Positions 1 through 7,084 of a DNA stretch of 38,411 nt are shown piece after piece. Location: contig DUCS01000012.1 of NCBI GenBank assembly GCA_012959695.1, positions 1 to 38,411 on the forward strand, written 5' to 3'. How positions within the stretch are numbered: the stretch's first letter is position 1; the number at the start of each line of letters is the position of its first letter. Origin of the DNA: Cycloclasticus sp. (GTDB taxonomy: Bacteria; Pseudomonadota; Gammaproteobacteria; Methylococcales; Cycloclasticaceae). Made by a program: the position numbers and the translations under genes. Below the pieces are notes generated by a model that was given only the letters and a program-made list of their open reading frames with translations, made no database searches and was not told the DNA's origin.

Positions 1-354
1 GGTGGGGAATGTATCGGTGAGGGCTATAACCTTCCCATAAAAAATTGTGACCCAACAGCGCACGCTGAGATTGTTGCTATACGCGCTGCGAGTCAAACGG
101 TTCAAAACTACCGCTTAGTTAATTCCACTTTATATGTAACGCTCGAACCATGCGTGATGTGCATGGGGGCGATCCAGCACGCGCGTATTAAACGAATTGT
201 ATTTGCAGCTAAGGATCCTAAACGTGGTGCGGTGTGCAGTGCCTTGTCATTAACGGATGCTGATTATAGCAACCACCACGTTGAATGGTCACAAGGTGTG
301 CTGGGTGATGAATGCGCTACACTGTTAACATCTTTCTTTAAAAAAAAACGCTAG
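1..354 (+). CDS. tadA: tRNA-adenosine(34) deaminase TadA, 5' truncated by window edge
   Basis: Deaminates A34 to inosine in the tRNA-Arg(ACG) anticodon. The reading frame is open from base 1, so the N-terminus lies outside the window and about 117 residues remain. The zinc-dependent deaminase signature is visible: an HAE triad (zinc His plus catalytic Glu, about residues 21-23 of the fragment) and a PCVMC motif about 30 residues later, which supplies the two zinc Cys. The MCMGAIQHARIKRIVF stretch is typical of TadA rather than of cytidine deaminases. The C-terminus is a Lys-rich tail, as is common in TadA. It lies 73 bp before the next co-directional gene. The family call is confident; only the start is missing. 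Confidence 0.93.
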   Translation, partial: GGECIGEGYNLPIKNCDPTAHAEIVAIRAASQTVQNYRLVNSTLYVTLEPCVMCMGAIQHARIKRIVFAAKDPKRGAVCSALSLTDADYSNHHVEWSQGVLGDECATLLTSFFKKKR

Positions 355-427
355 TTGTGCCATGATGTAGGCGGGCATAGAAAGCGATGGCTGGGTCTTA
401 ACTAAAGCATAATAAAAAGGCGGTTAA

Positions 428-1264
428 ATGGCGGTAACTCACAGTGAGACACAATGGGTAGCGTGTGATGGCACAGCAATGCATGCTGTTAGGTGGCTGC
501 CTGATAGTGAGACTAAGATGGTGATTTGTCTTATTCATGGACTAGGCGAGCACAGTGGCCGTTATCAAGAAATGTCCGAATACTACGCGTCTTTTGGTGT
601 AGAAGTCGTGTCTTTTGATTTACGAGGGCACGGTAAATCAGATGGGCAACGTGGGCATTGTCATGACTTTCAACAGCTGATTAGAGACATTGACCGTTTC
701 CTTAATGAAGCATCAAAAATCGATTTAGATAAACCACACTTTATATATGGACATAGCTTGGGCGCAACACTGGCGCTTAAATACACCTTGGCCCATCCAG
801 GTGAATACAAAGGGGTTATTTTAAGCGCGCCGATGTTAAAGCCAGCATTTGAACCGCCTAAATGGAAAGTAATGTTGGGAAAAAAATTACAATCTTTGTG
901 GCCGACATTGTCTCTATCTAATGAGGTTGATATCAATACCTTGTCTAGAGATAAAGACGTGTTGAGAAAGAATAAAGAAGATCCGCTAACGCACGATAGA
1001 ATTTCAGCCAAGCTTGGAACGCAAATGCTAGAGGCCGGTGAACAGCTATTAAAAGATGCGTCACAGGTGGATTTTCCAATGCTAATGATGCACGGTGATG
1101 CAGATGAACTGACGTGTCATAAGGCGAGTACCTTGTTTTCTGAATGTGCGGGTGAGCTGTGTACGCTGAAGATTTGGGAGGATTTTTATCACGAGCTTCA
1201 TCACGAACCCCAGAAAGAAGACGTCCACAACTATTGTATAGATTGGATGAAGCGCCAGTTATAA
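428..1264 (+). CDS. alpha/beta hydrolase, monoacylglycerol lipase / lysophospholipase family
   Basis: A 278-residue serine hydrolase without a signal peptide, so probably cytoplasmic or membrane-associated. The family signature HGLGEHSGRY (residues 37-46) holds the oxyanion-hole region. The nucleophile elbow GHSLG places the catalytic Ser at residue 110. HGDAD (222-226) supplies the acidic residue and FYHELHHE (253-260) the catalytic His, giving a complete triad in the usual order. Members of this family cleave monoacylglycerols or lysophospholipids; the actual substrate cannot be read from the sequence. The start is supported by a purine-rich AAAAAGGCGG stretch just upstream. The stop codon overlaps the convergent mltF by 6 bp, so the two genes meet tail to tail with no room for a shared terminator. 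Confidence 0.88.
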   Translation: MAVTHSETQWVACDGTAMHAVRWLPDSETKMVICLIHGLGEHSGRYQEMSEYYASFGVEVVSFDLRGHGKSDGQRGHCHDFQQLIRDIDRFLNEASKIDLDKPHFIYGHSLGATLALKYTLAHPGEYKGVILSAPMLKPAFEPPKWKVMLGKKLQSLWPTLSLSNEVDINTLSRDKDVLRKNKEDPLTHDRISAKLGTQMLEAGEQLLKDASQVDFPMLMMHGDADELTCHKASTLFSECAGELCTLKIWEDFYHELHHEPQKEDVHNYCIDWMKRQL

Positions 1265-2680
1265 CGCAGGTAACTGCATATTAAGCGCATCTTCTGCTTG
1301 TTGGTTGTTTTCTTGGCTCACGTCAGCGGGCTCGAGCTGCTTAAGCATTTCAATGTATTGCCGAACGTTTACTATGTAGGTGACTGGTTCATTGCCCCGT
1401 GCGTAGCCGTGTTTCGTTTGTTTGTACCACTTCTTTTGCGCTAATAGCGGCAGCCGTTCTTTAACATCTACCCATCTATCCGGATTACCGCCTTGCTTCT
1501 CAGTTAAAACCCTAGCGTCTTCCAAATGCCCATAGCCAATATTGTATGAAGCGAGTGCCATCCATGTTTTGTCCGGCTCTTGTATTCTTTCGGGGATTTT
1601 TTTAATTCGAGTCGCTAAGTAATGAGCGCCGCCGTCAATACTTTGTTGTGGGTCGAGGCGATTGTTTATCTTCATTTGTTTGGCGGTGTCTCGCGTTAAC
1701 ATCATGATGCCGCGTACACCGGTAGGGGAAACGGCGTGACGATTCCAGTGGGACTCTTGATAGGCAACAGCAGCCAATAAGGTCCAATCCAGCTGGTATT
1801 TTTCAGCCGCCTGATGAAAAAACGGTTTTAATGCGGGTAGTCGGCTTTTAACGTGTTGCCTAAAAGTACAAATGCCCACGTAGTTTAGGTGTTTCGAATA
1901 ACCAAAGTACTTGTCTTGTAGTTGGCTCAGTACGCCAGTTTGTTTTAGCCCATTAAGAAATTTAACGGCCTCATTGTACAAACTGTTATCGGCCCCTTTA
2001 GGAAAAGCCCATGCGATTTTTTCAGGTTCTGATATATCAAAAGCAACGTTTAATTGCGGAAATTGACTGCGAAATATCTGAAACTGGTTGGAATCAGCGA
2101 TGGTGTAATCAAGCAGGCCATTGTTGACCATGGACACCAATTCCAAAATATTCGTGTCATAGGCTTCGTTCCACGAAAGGCTTGGTTTGCTTTTTTTAAG
2201 CCGCCTTAGGTTTTCCGCGTGGCTCGTGCCAGCAAGCACTTCAAAGAAAGAGTCTTTAAGGTATTTAATAGACTTGGGTCGGCGCGATCGGTAGTGATAA
2301 ACAACTTGCTGAGTTACTTCATAATAAGCAGGGGTAAACTTTATAACTTGCTGGCGATTCGGTGTAACACTAAGACCCGCAGCTGAAAAGTCAGCTTCAC
2401 TGTTGCTCGATAATTGCAAAATGTGATGGAACTGTTTCGGCAAAGCAAAGCGCACGCGCACGCCAAGTTGTTCAGCAAATAACGACGCCAATTCGTATTC
2501 AAAGCCCTGTTGCTTACCTGAATCATCAAGACTGTATGTGGTTGGATCAACGCGAGTGAAGACGACTAATTCACCGCGTTGCATAACCCTTTGCAAAGCA
2601 GACGGCGGTGTTGAACAGCTAGACAGCAAGCTTAAAGAAATGCAGATAACGACATACTTAAGAAAAGTAAAATTTAGCAT
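1259..2680 (-). CDS. mltF: membrane-bound lytic murein transglycosylase F
   Basis: Cleaves the MurNAc-GlcNAc bond of peptidoglycan non-hydrolytically, forming 1,6-anhydro-MurNAc; it is expected to be anchored in the outer membrane. The 473-residue protein starts with a lipoprotein signal whose lipobox LSSC puts the lipidated Cys at residue 22. Residues about 35-265 form a solute-binding-protein family 3 domain (VFTRVDPTTYS, then AGLSVTPNR). Residues about 285-430 form the SLT lysozyme-like domain, with the catalytic Glu in AYQESHW (E309) followed by GVRGIMMLT and the ASYNIGYGH motif. This two-domain order and length are those of MltF. No clear Shine-Dalgarno is visible. It is transcribed convergently with the lipase gene and divergently from the monooxygenase block. 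Confidence 0.93.
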   Translation of the reverse strand: MLNFTFLKYVVICISLSLLSSCSTPPSALQRVMQRGELVVFTRVDPTTYSLDDSGKQQGFEYELASLFAEQLGVRVRFALPKQFHHILQLSSNSEADFSAAGLSVTPNRQQVIKFTPAYYEVTQQVVYHYRSRRPKSIKYLKDSFFEVLAGTSHAENLRRLKKSKPSLSWNEAYDTNILELVSMVNNGLLDYTIADSNQFQIFRSQFPQLNVAFDISEPEKIAWAFPKGADNSLYNEAVKFLNGLKQTGVLSQLQDKYFGYSKHLNYVGICTFRQHVKSRLPALKPFFHQAAEKYQLDWTLLAAVAYQESHWNRHAVSPTGVRGIMMLTRDTAKQMKINNRLDPQQSIDGGAHYLATRIKKIPERIQEPDKTWMALASYNIGYGHLEDARVLTEKQGGNPDRWVDVKERLPLLAQKKWYKQTKHGYARGNEPVTYIVNVRQYIEMLKQLEPADVSQENNQQAEDALNMQLPAL

Positions 2681-3200
2681 GCGCTATAGAATAGTTCAGA
2701 TTTGGCACATCAGGTAAGATAATTTGTAAAAATAGAGATGCCGAAGGGGTTATAACGGCATAAATTCGAAATTGATCGGTGCTTTATTGGGCGAGTGGGT
2801 GCTAACCCCGCCCTACGCCGGCAGGCATCAAAAAATAAATAATGCATAATATTGGAGACTGTCAAAGCAATAAAAACAAATGTATTCAAACGCTCGATGA
2901 TTACTAGTTGCAAACAAGTTTTCTAAGGGAGTTGCTGTACGTATGGGCTACAAGCAAAGAAGCATAAAGAAGTGCCGGCGTACATATAACAAATAGTTAT
3001 AAATGTAAGAAAAAAGAACGAAAATAAGTTTGCAAATAATTGAACTATAGCGAATTGCCTAGGACTAAGAATCAAGCTCAGTGAGCTGTGTTGCAAGCTG
3101 GGCTTGTTGAATCCCCCCAAAGGGTGTTATCATCCCGCGGTCGGAAACGACACTTTTTTGCAAAAAAGTAATTTTAATTTTAATTAATGAGGAAAATATT
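2681..3200. other. 520-bp AT-rich intergenic leader between mltF and pmoC
   Basis: No convincing protein gene lies here; short frames on the minus strand have neither ribosome sites nor recognisable protein character. Visible structure: a GC-rich patch around 2795-2825 in otherwise AT-rich DNA; a 13-bp palindrome AGCTCAGTGAGCT at 3075-3087; a weak sigma-70-like pair TTGTTG (3104-3109) and TATCAT (3128-3133) with an 18-bp spacer; an 18-bp perfect palindrome at 3152-3169; and a Shine-Dalgarno GAGGAAAA just before pmoC. The region is presumably the promoter and long 5' leader of the highly expressed pmoC gene, but the exact promoter is a guess. Confidence 0.5.
3152..3169. repeat. 18-bp perfect palindrome in the pmoC leader
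   Basis: ACTTTTTTGCAAAAAAGT is a perfect inverted repeat centred 40 bp upstream of the pmoC start. In RNA it would form a weak 8-9 bp A-U stem with almost no loop, so a protein-binding operator or a DNA-bend site is more likely than a hairpin. It lies about 20 bp downstream of the putative -10 element TATCAT, in the early transcribed leader. Its function is unknown. Confidence 0.5.
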
Positions 3201-3992
3201 ATGAGTACACCTTCAGTAGAAATGGGTGGCGATGTTTCTAAAAGCCTAGTTGGCTGGAAGAGAATCACTGTCATCATTCTTTCAGTAACAGTCGTTATGG
3301 CTGCATGGCGCATTTACCAGCAGTTATTTGCTTGGGACATGGGCATGGATTCTTTCGAACCTGAATTCCAAACATATTGGATGGACCTTCTATACGCACA
3401 GTGGATTATTGAGTTCACATTAGCGGCAGTTATTTGGGGCTACATCTTAAAAACACGTGATAAAGACGTATTTAACATCACACCGCAAGAAGAATTAAGA
3501 CGTTACTTTACATTGTTAGCTTACTTAGTATGCTACGTATTTATTGTATACTGGGCTGCTAGCTTCTTCGCAGAGCAAGACGCATCTTGGCACCAAGTAA
3601 CAGTACGTGATACTGACTTTACACCAAGTCACATCGTATTGTTCTACGGTACTATGCCTGCTTACATTTTGGCTGGTGTTGCTGCATTCTTATATGCTCG
3701 TACACGTTTGCCTCAGTTCGCTGAAAACATCTCAATTCCTTTCGTAATTGCAGTTGTTGGTCCTTTCATGATTCTTCCAAATGTTGGCTTGAACGAATGG
3801 GGTCACACATTCTGGTTTATGGAAGAACTGTTCACAGCACCGTTACATTGGGGCTTCGTAGTTCTAGGATGGACAGCGTTAGCACTAGGTGGTCTATTAA
3901 TTCAAATCATCTTACGCTTAATTGCATTAACTAAGCTTGATGATGAAGTATTAGTAACAGAAGATATGAATGACGATGGAAGTTCTTACTAA
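3201..3992 (+). CDS. pmoC: particulate methane/hydrocarbon monooxygenase subunit C (PmoC/AmoC family)
   Basis: Integral membrane subunit of the copper monooxygenase that inserts O into methane or short alkanes (or ammonia in the AMO branch). The 263-residue protein has about six membrane segments and the hallmark block RDTDFTPSH. By alignment with Methylococcus PmoC, the CuC ligands are all present as Asp127, His131 (EQDASWH) and His144 (TPSH). The CuD ligands are present as Asn198, His202 (NEWGH) and His216 (APLHWGF). The catalytic copper architecture therefore appears intact. The start has a GAGGAAAA ribosome site. A strong terminator follows, so pmoC is largely its own transcription unit. 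Clade membership (alkane, methane or ammonia) needs a tree; the absence of canonical neighbours and the gene content favour a hydrocarbon monooxygenase. Confidence 0.93.
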   Translation: MSTPSVEMGGDVSKSLVGWKRITVIILSVTVVMAAWRIYQQLFAWDMGMDSFEPEFQTYWMDLLYAQWIIEFTLAAVIWGYILKTRDKDVFNITPQEELRRYFTLLAYLVCYVFIVYWAASFFAEQDASWHQVTVRDTDFTPSHIVLFYGTMPAYILAGVAAFLYARTRLPQFAENISIPFVIAVVGPFMILPNVGLNEWGHTFWFMEELFTAPLHWGFVVLGWTALALGGLLIQIILRLIALTKLDDEVLVTEDMNDDGSSY

Positions 3993-4024
3993 GAACTAAT
4001 TTGTAAACGTCATTTGACGATTAG

Positions 4025-4052
4025 AAAAGGGTGCTTCGGCACCCTTTTTTTT
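4025..4052 (+). terminator. rho-independent terminator after pmoC
   Basis: A stem GGGTGC/GCACCC closes a TTCG tetraloop and is extended by AAAA pairing with the start of an eight-T run. It begins 32 bp after the pmoC stop codon and precedes a 185-bp gap to pmoA. It should end most pmoC transcripts, which would give higher pmoC than pmoAB mRNA unless a separate promoter drives pmoA. Confidence 0.88.
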
Positions 4053-4133
4053 GCGTAAGATAATGTTATTTAAAATAGAGAATAATTTAGGGATGAAACG
4101 TTAGGTAATACTTGGAATTTAGAGGCTTAGTAG

Positions 4134-4162
4134 TTGCTTTGGGTGTTGAATACGTATATTAT
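4134..4162 (+). promoter_or_regulatory. candidate sigma-70 promoter for pmoAB
   Basis: TTGCTT (4134-4139) and TATTAT (4157-4162) are separated by 17 bp, between the pmoC terminator and the pmoA start. A transcript would have about a 65-nt leader ending in the strong AGGAGG ribosome site at 4226-4231. The call rests on motif match and position only. Confidence 0.45.
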
Positions 4163-4236
4163 GACGCAAGCATTATGCTCAATGGCTTGGGTGTGGTACG
4201 AAAAAGAGATTTTTTTACAATAATTAGGAGGTCAAG

Positions 4237-4980
4237 ATGAGTGCAGTACAGTCGGCTATTACAACAGCTGAGCAACAGCATAGAATTTACAAAGCTTTCG
4301 ATTGGGTCGTTATTCCAATCGTTATTTTGGTTATTACGGGTGCATTCCATATTCACGCCATGTTAACAATGGGCGATTGGGATTTTTGGATTGATTGGAA
4401 AGATAGACGTTGGTGGGTAACAGTAACGCCAATTTCGTTAATTTTCTTCCCAGCAGCACTTCACTATTTACTATGGACTAACTTTAGGCTTCCATTTGGT
4501 GCAACACTAAGTTGTTCAGTATTGTTGATTGGTGAATGGGCTAATAGAACAGCAAACTTTGTTGGTTGGGCTTATTTCCCATTAAACATGGTTGTTCCTG
4601 CTGAAATTATTCCAATGGCACTGTGTTTGGATGCGATTCTGCTAATTAGTAGAAGTTTAACCATTACAGGTATTATTGGTTCAATGGTTTGGGGTGTTAT
4701 CTTTTACCCTTCAAACTGGGCGCTGATTGCTCCGTACCATGTGCCCATTGAATACAATGGCGTGATGATGTCAGTGGCTGATTTAATCGGTTACAACTAC
4801 GTTAGAACAGGCACACCAGAATACATTCGTATCATTGAAGAAGGCACCTTACGTACCTTTGGTGAGGACGTAACGCCGGTATCTGCATTCTTTGCAGGCT
4901 TTATATCAGTATTTATGTATTTTATCTGGTTAGGTATTGGCGCTTGGTTCGCTAAAACGACTTGGGCAAAACGAATTTAA
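4237..4980 (+). CDS. pmoA: particulate methane/hydrocarbon monooxygenase subunit A (PmoA/AmoA family)
   Basis: Integral membrane subunit packed against PmoB and PmoC. The 247-residue protein has the diagnostic block GDWDFWIDWKDRRWW (about residues 46-60), the classic pmoA/amoA primer region, followed by PISLIFFPAALHY and the NRTANFVGWAYFP segment. About seven hydrophobic helices are visible. The region normally reading GKDVAP in methanotrophs is GEDVTP here, fitting a divergent clade of the family such as the alkane-oxidising pHMO group (inference). The start is well supported by AGGAGG six bases upstream. The gap to pmoB is 79 bp with no terminator, so the two genes are probably co-transcribed. 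Confidence 0.93.
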   Translation: MSAVQSAITTAEQQHRIYKAFDWVVIPIVILVITGAFHIHAMLTMGDWDFWIDWKDRRWWVTVTPISLIFFPAALHYLLWTNFRLPFGATLSCSVLLIGEWANRTANFVGWAYFPLNMVVPAEIIPMALCLDAILLISRSLTITGIIGSMVWGVIFYPSNWALIAPYHVPIEYNGVMMSVADLIGYNYVRTGTPEYIRIIEEGTLRTFGEDVTPVSAFFAGFISVFMYFIWLGIGAWFAKTTWAKRI

Positions 4981-5059
4981 ATTAAATTATTGTTAATGGC
5001 GCCTATAAGCGCCGTTAACAACTTAATTTAATTACATTTAATAAAGATTGAGGAAGGAA

Positions 5060-6295
5060 ATGTTAAATATTAAAAAAACAATATTGATGCTTATTGCGTT
5101 TATGATTGCATGTATTACATTGTATGCAGCACCAGCAATAGCTCATGGTGAGAAATCACAAGCAGCTTACTTAAGAATGCGTACACTATTATGGTACGAC
5201 GTAGACGTATCGACGGTTAAGCTTAAAGTAAACGAAGAATTAACAATGACAGGTAAGTTTTACTGGTTTTACGACTGGCCAAACAACATTGCTAAACCTG
5301 AAGTTGCATTCTTAAACATCGGTATTCCAGGCCCCGTATTCGTACGTAAAGCTTCGTATATCAATGGAGTGTCTGGTACAAACTCAACACGTTTTGACAT
5401 TGGTGAAACGTATGAGTTTAAAGTGATACTTAAAGCACGTCGTCCAGCTCGCGTTCATATGCATGCATTAATGAACGTTAAAGAAGCGGGTCCATTAATT
5501 GGCCCTGGTCGTTGGGTTGAAGTAACAGGTAATCAAGCTGACTTCATAAATGAAGTGACAACATTAACCGGTGAAACGATTGATCTTGAAACGTACGGTT
5601 TGGCTAATGCAGTTAAATGGCACATCTTCTGGGGTGTTATTGCGGCGGCTTACCTTCTCTATTGGATATTCCAAGGCCCAATCTTAATTCCACGTTACAA
5701 GAAAGTGAAATTATTGGGTGACAATGCAGATGATATGATTAGTACAACAGATCGTATGGTTGGTTTAGTTATGCTAATTGGTACATTTGTAGTGGTTACG
5801 TGGAGTTACTTCAATGCATATAAAGAGTACCCAGTAACCATTCCGTTACAAAGTGGTCAAATCACAATCCCAGCGCTACCAGATGCTGCTCGTGGTGTGA
5901 ATGCTGAAGTAATAGACGCTAAGTACCGTGTTCCAGGTCGTGCGTTAGAATTTAGCTTAAAAGTAACCAACAACACGAATTCACCCATTAAATTAGGTGA
6001 GTACACAGCAGCTAATATTCGTTGGATGAATCCTGAAGTGTCTACAGCTGAGCCTGCAGATAGTCATGATCCTGTAGCGGTCGCTGGTCTCACTTATGAA
6101 GGTGGATCTGTTATGCCGGGCGAAACTAAACTTCTTAAAGTGACATGTACTGATGCTGCTTGGGAAACATACCGTTTAGCTAAATTGATCTATGATCCAG
6201 ATAGCCGTTTCGGTGGTTTAGTCTTCTTCTTCGACGAAGAAGGTAACCGCTCAGTAGTTGCTATTGGTGGTCCTTTAATTCCTGTGTTTATCTAA
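5060..6295 (+). CDS. pmoB: particulate methane/hydrocarbon monooxygenase subunit B (PmoB/AmoB family)
   Basis: Periplasmic copper-binding subunit with two cupredoxin-like domains joined by two membrane helices. I chose the ATG at 5060 (411 residues) because AGGAAGG lies three bases upstream; a TTG at 5048 is less likely. The signal peptide ends AIA and leaves His29 as the new N-terminus in HGEKSQ, equivalent to Methylococcus PmoB His33. His133 and His135 (RVHMHALMNV) correspond to His137/His139, so the CuB site is complete. The residue equivalent to His48 is Leu44 (TLLWYD), so the bis-His CuA site seen in Methylococcus is absent. Membrane helices lie near residues 190-208 and 234-256, and a second cupredoxin domain runs to the C-terminus. 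Confidence 0.93.
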   Translation: MLNIKKTILMLIAFMIACITLYAAPAIAHGEKSQAAYLRMRTLLWYDVDVSTVKLKVNEELTMTGKFYWFYDWPNNIAKPEVAFLNIGIPGPVFVRKASYINGVSGTNSTRFDIGETYEFKVILKARRPARVHMHALMNVKEAGPLIGPGRWVEVTGNQADFINEVTTLTGETIDLETYGLANAVKWHIFWGVIAAAYLLYWIFQGPILIPRYKKVKLLGDNADDMISTTDRMVGLVMLIGTFVVVTWSYFNAYKEYPVTIPLQSGQITIPALPDAARGVNAEVIDAKYRVPGRALEFSLKVTNNTNSPIKLGEYTAANIRWMNPEVSTAEPADSHDPVAVAGLTYEGGSVMPGETKLLKVTCTDAAWETYRLAKLIYDPDSRFGGLVFFFDEEGNRSVVAIGGPLIPVFI

Positions 6296-6314
6296 CAGGT
6301 AATTGATGTAAGTT

Positions 6315-6346
6315 AAAAAAGCCCCGCTTTGCGGGGCTTTTTTTTT
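6315..6346 (+). terminator. rho-independent terminator after pmoB
   Basis: A seven-bp GC stem GCCCCGC/GCGGGGC with a TTT loop is preceded by an A run and followed by nine T residues. It lies 20 bp after the pmoB stop and separates pmoAB from the downstream copper-protein genes. Confidence 0.93.
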
Positions 6347-6376
6347 AAATTGTGAATCTGACAGAACTAAATGAAT

Positions 6377-6416
6377 TATAATATGTCCTATTGTTTTAAC
6401 TTATTGGAGATGGTCA
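6377..6416 (+). promoter_or_regulatory. candidate -10 box and ribosome site for the downstream copper-protein operon
   Basis: A consensus TATAAT at 6377-6382 follows the pmoB terminator. No good -35 hexamer sits at 16-18 bp, so the promoter may need an activator. GGAG at 6406-6409 is a well-spaced ribosome site for the ATG at 6417. Confidence 0.4.
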
Positions 6417-7013
6417 ATGTATAAGATGGTATATGCAGTTGTATTAATGATGATTAGTACCGTGTCTTGGGGACACGGTGGTGTGATGAACGAAGGTAAT
6501 GAGTGTAAATTACGCGTGGGACCTTATGTGATGAACTTTTCTGGTTACCAATTACAGAAAAATGCGCCGATGCAGTTTTGTGATGATTTGCCGACAGTTG
6601 GTGAGTCATACATCGTATTAGATTTTGTCGATAATAAGCTTCGTGATATGACGGTGAATTTTCGAGTTATACAAGCCGATCAACCAGCGTTAGGTACCGC
6701 GGAAGATGGTATCGTCATTGACTCTGAATTAGCTCAAACGCCTTTTTTTGAAATACCAGCTAAACGTTATCCTCAAGGAACAATGAAGATTACACAAAAG
6801 TTTGAAAAAAAGGGTCATTTTGTCGGTTATGTGATTGTTGAAGGTGAGAATGAAAAGTACATTTCACGTTTTCCATTTTCTGTAGGCTATCCACAAGCGG
6901 GTATCCCAGAATCACTCAAAATTCCCATTGCAGTATTTTTAGTGGTTATTATCTTTATGATTTGGTTAGCGCGTAGAAAACCCGTTGAATTGAATGAAAA
7001 GAGAGACGATTAG
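6417..7013 (+). CDS. periplasmic membrane-anchored protein of unknown function, linked to pmoCAB
   Basis: I do not recognise this 198-residue protein. It starts with a signal peptide (hydrophobic stretch to about residue 19, TVSWGHGG), which leaves a His-Gly-Gly N-terminus. A periplasmic domain of about 145 residues follows with two Cys (NECKL near 29, QFCDD near 55) that could form a disulfide or bind metal. One C-terminal membrane helix (about 167-185) and a short charged cytoplasmic tail complete it. The same layout of periplasmic domain plus C-terminal anchor occurs in PmoD/AmoD proteins, but I see no CuA-like Cys-x3-Cys motif, so I do not call it PmoD. It is the first gene after the pmoB terminator and lies upstream of two copper proteins, which suggests a role in monooxygenase assembly, copper delivery or electron transfer. 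Confidence 0.75.
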   Translation: MYKMVYAVVLMMISTVSWGHGGVMNEGNECKLRVGPYVMNFSGYQLQKNAPMQFCDDLPTVGESYIVLDFVDNKLRDMTVNFRVIQADQPALGTAEDGIVIDSELAQTPFFEIPAKRYPQGTMKITQKFEKKGHFVGYVIVEGENEKYISRFPFSVGYPQAGIPESLKIPIAVFLVVIIFMIWLARRKPVELNEKRDD

Positions 7014-7084
7014 CATCGTAACGTTCTAATCAACAGACCTAAAATTTTACCCATTGGGTATAAGAGATATTGATAGACTTACAA

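Noticed and set aside
670-1011. 113-codon minus-strand frame inside the lipase gene
   Set aside because: It lies fully inside a gene with a complete catalytic triad and has no recognisable motif.
2700-3313. Several minus-strand open frames of 65-82 codons upstream of and across the pmoC start
   Set aside because: They have no ribosome sites, low-complexity translations, and one overlaps pmoC itself; the region reads as non-coding leader.
6417-7013. Calling the protein after pmoB PmoD
   Set aside because: The topology matches, but no CuA-like Cys-x3-Cys motif is visible and I cannot recognise family sequence.
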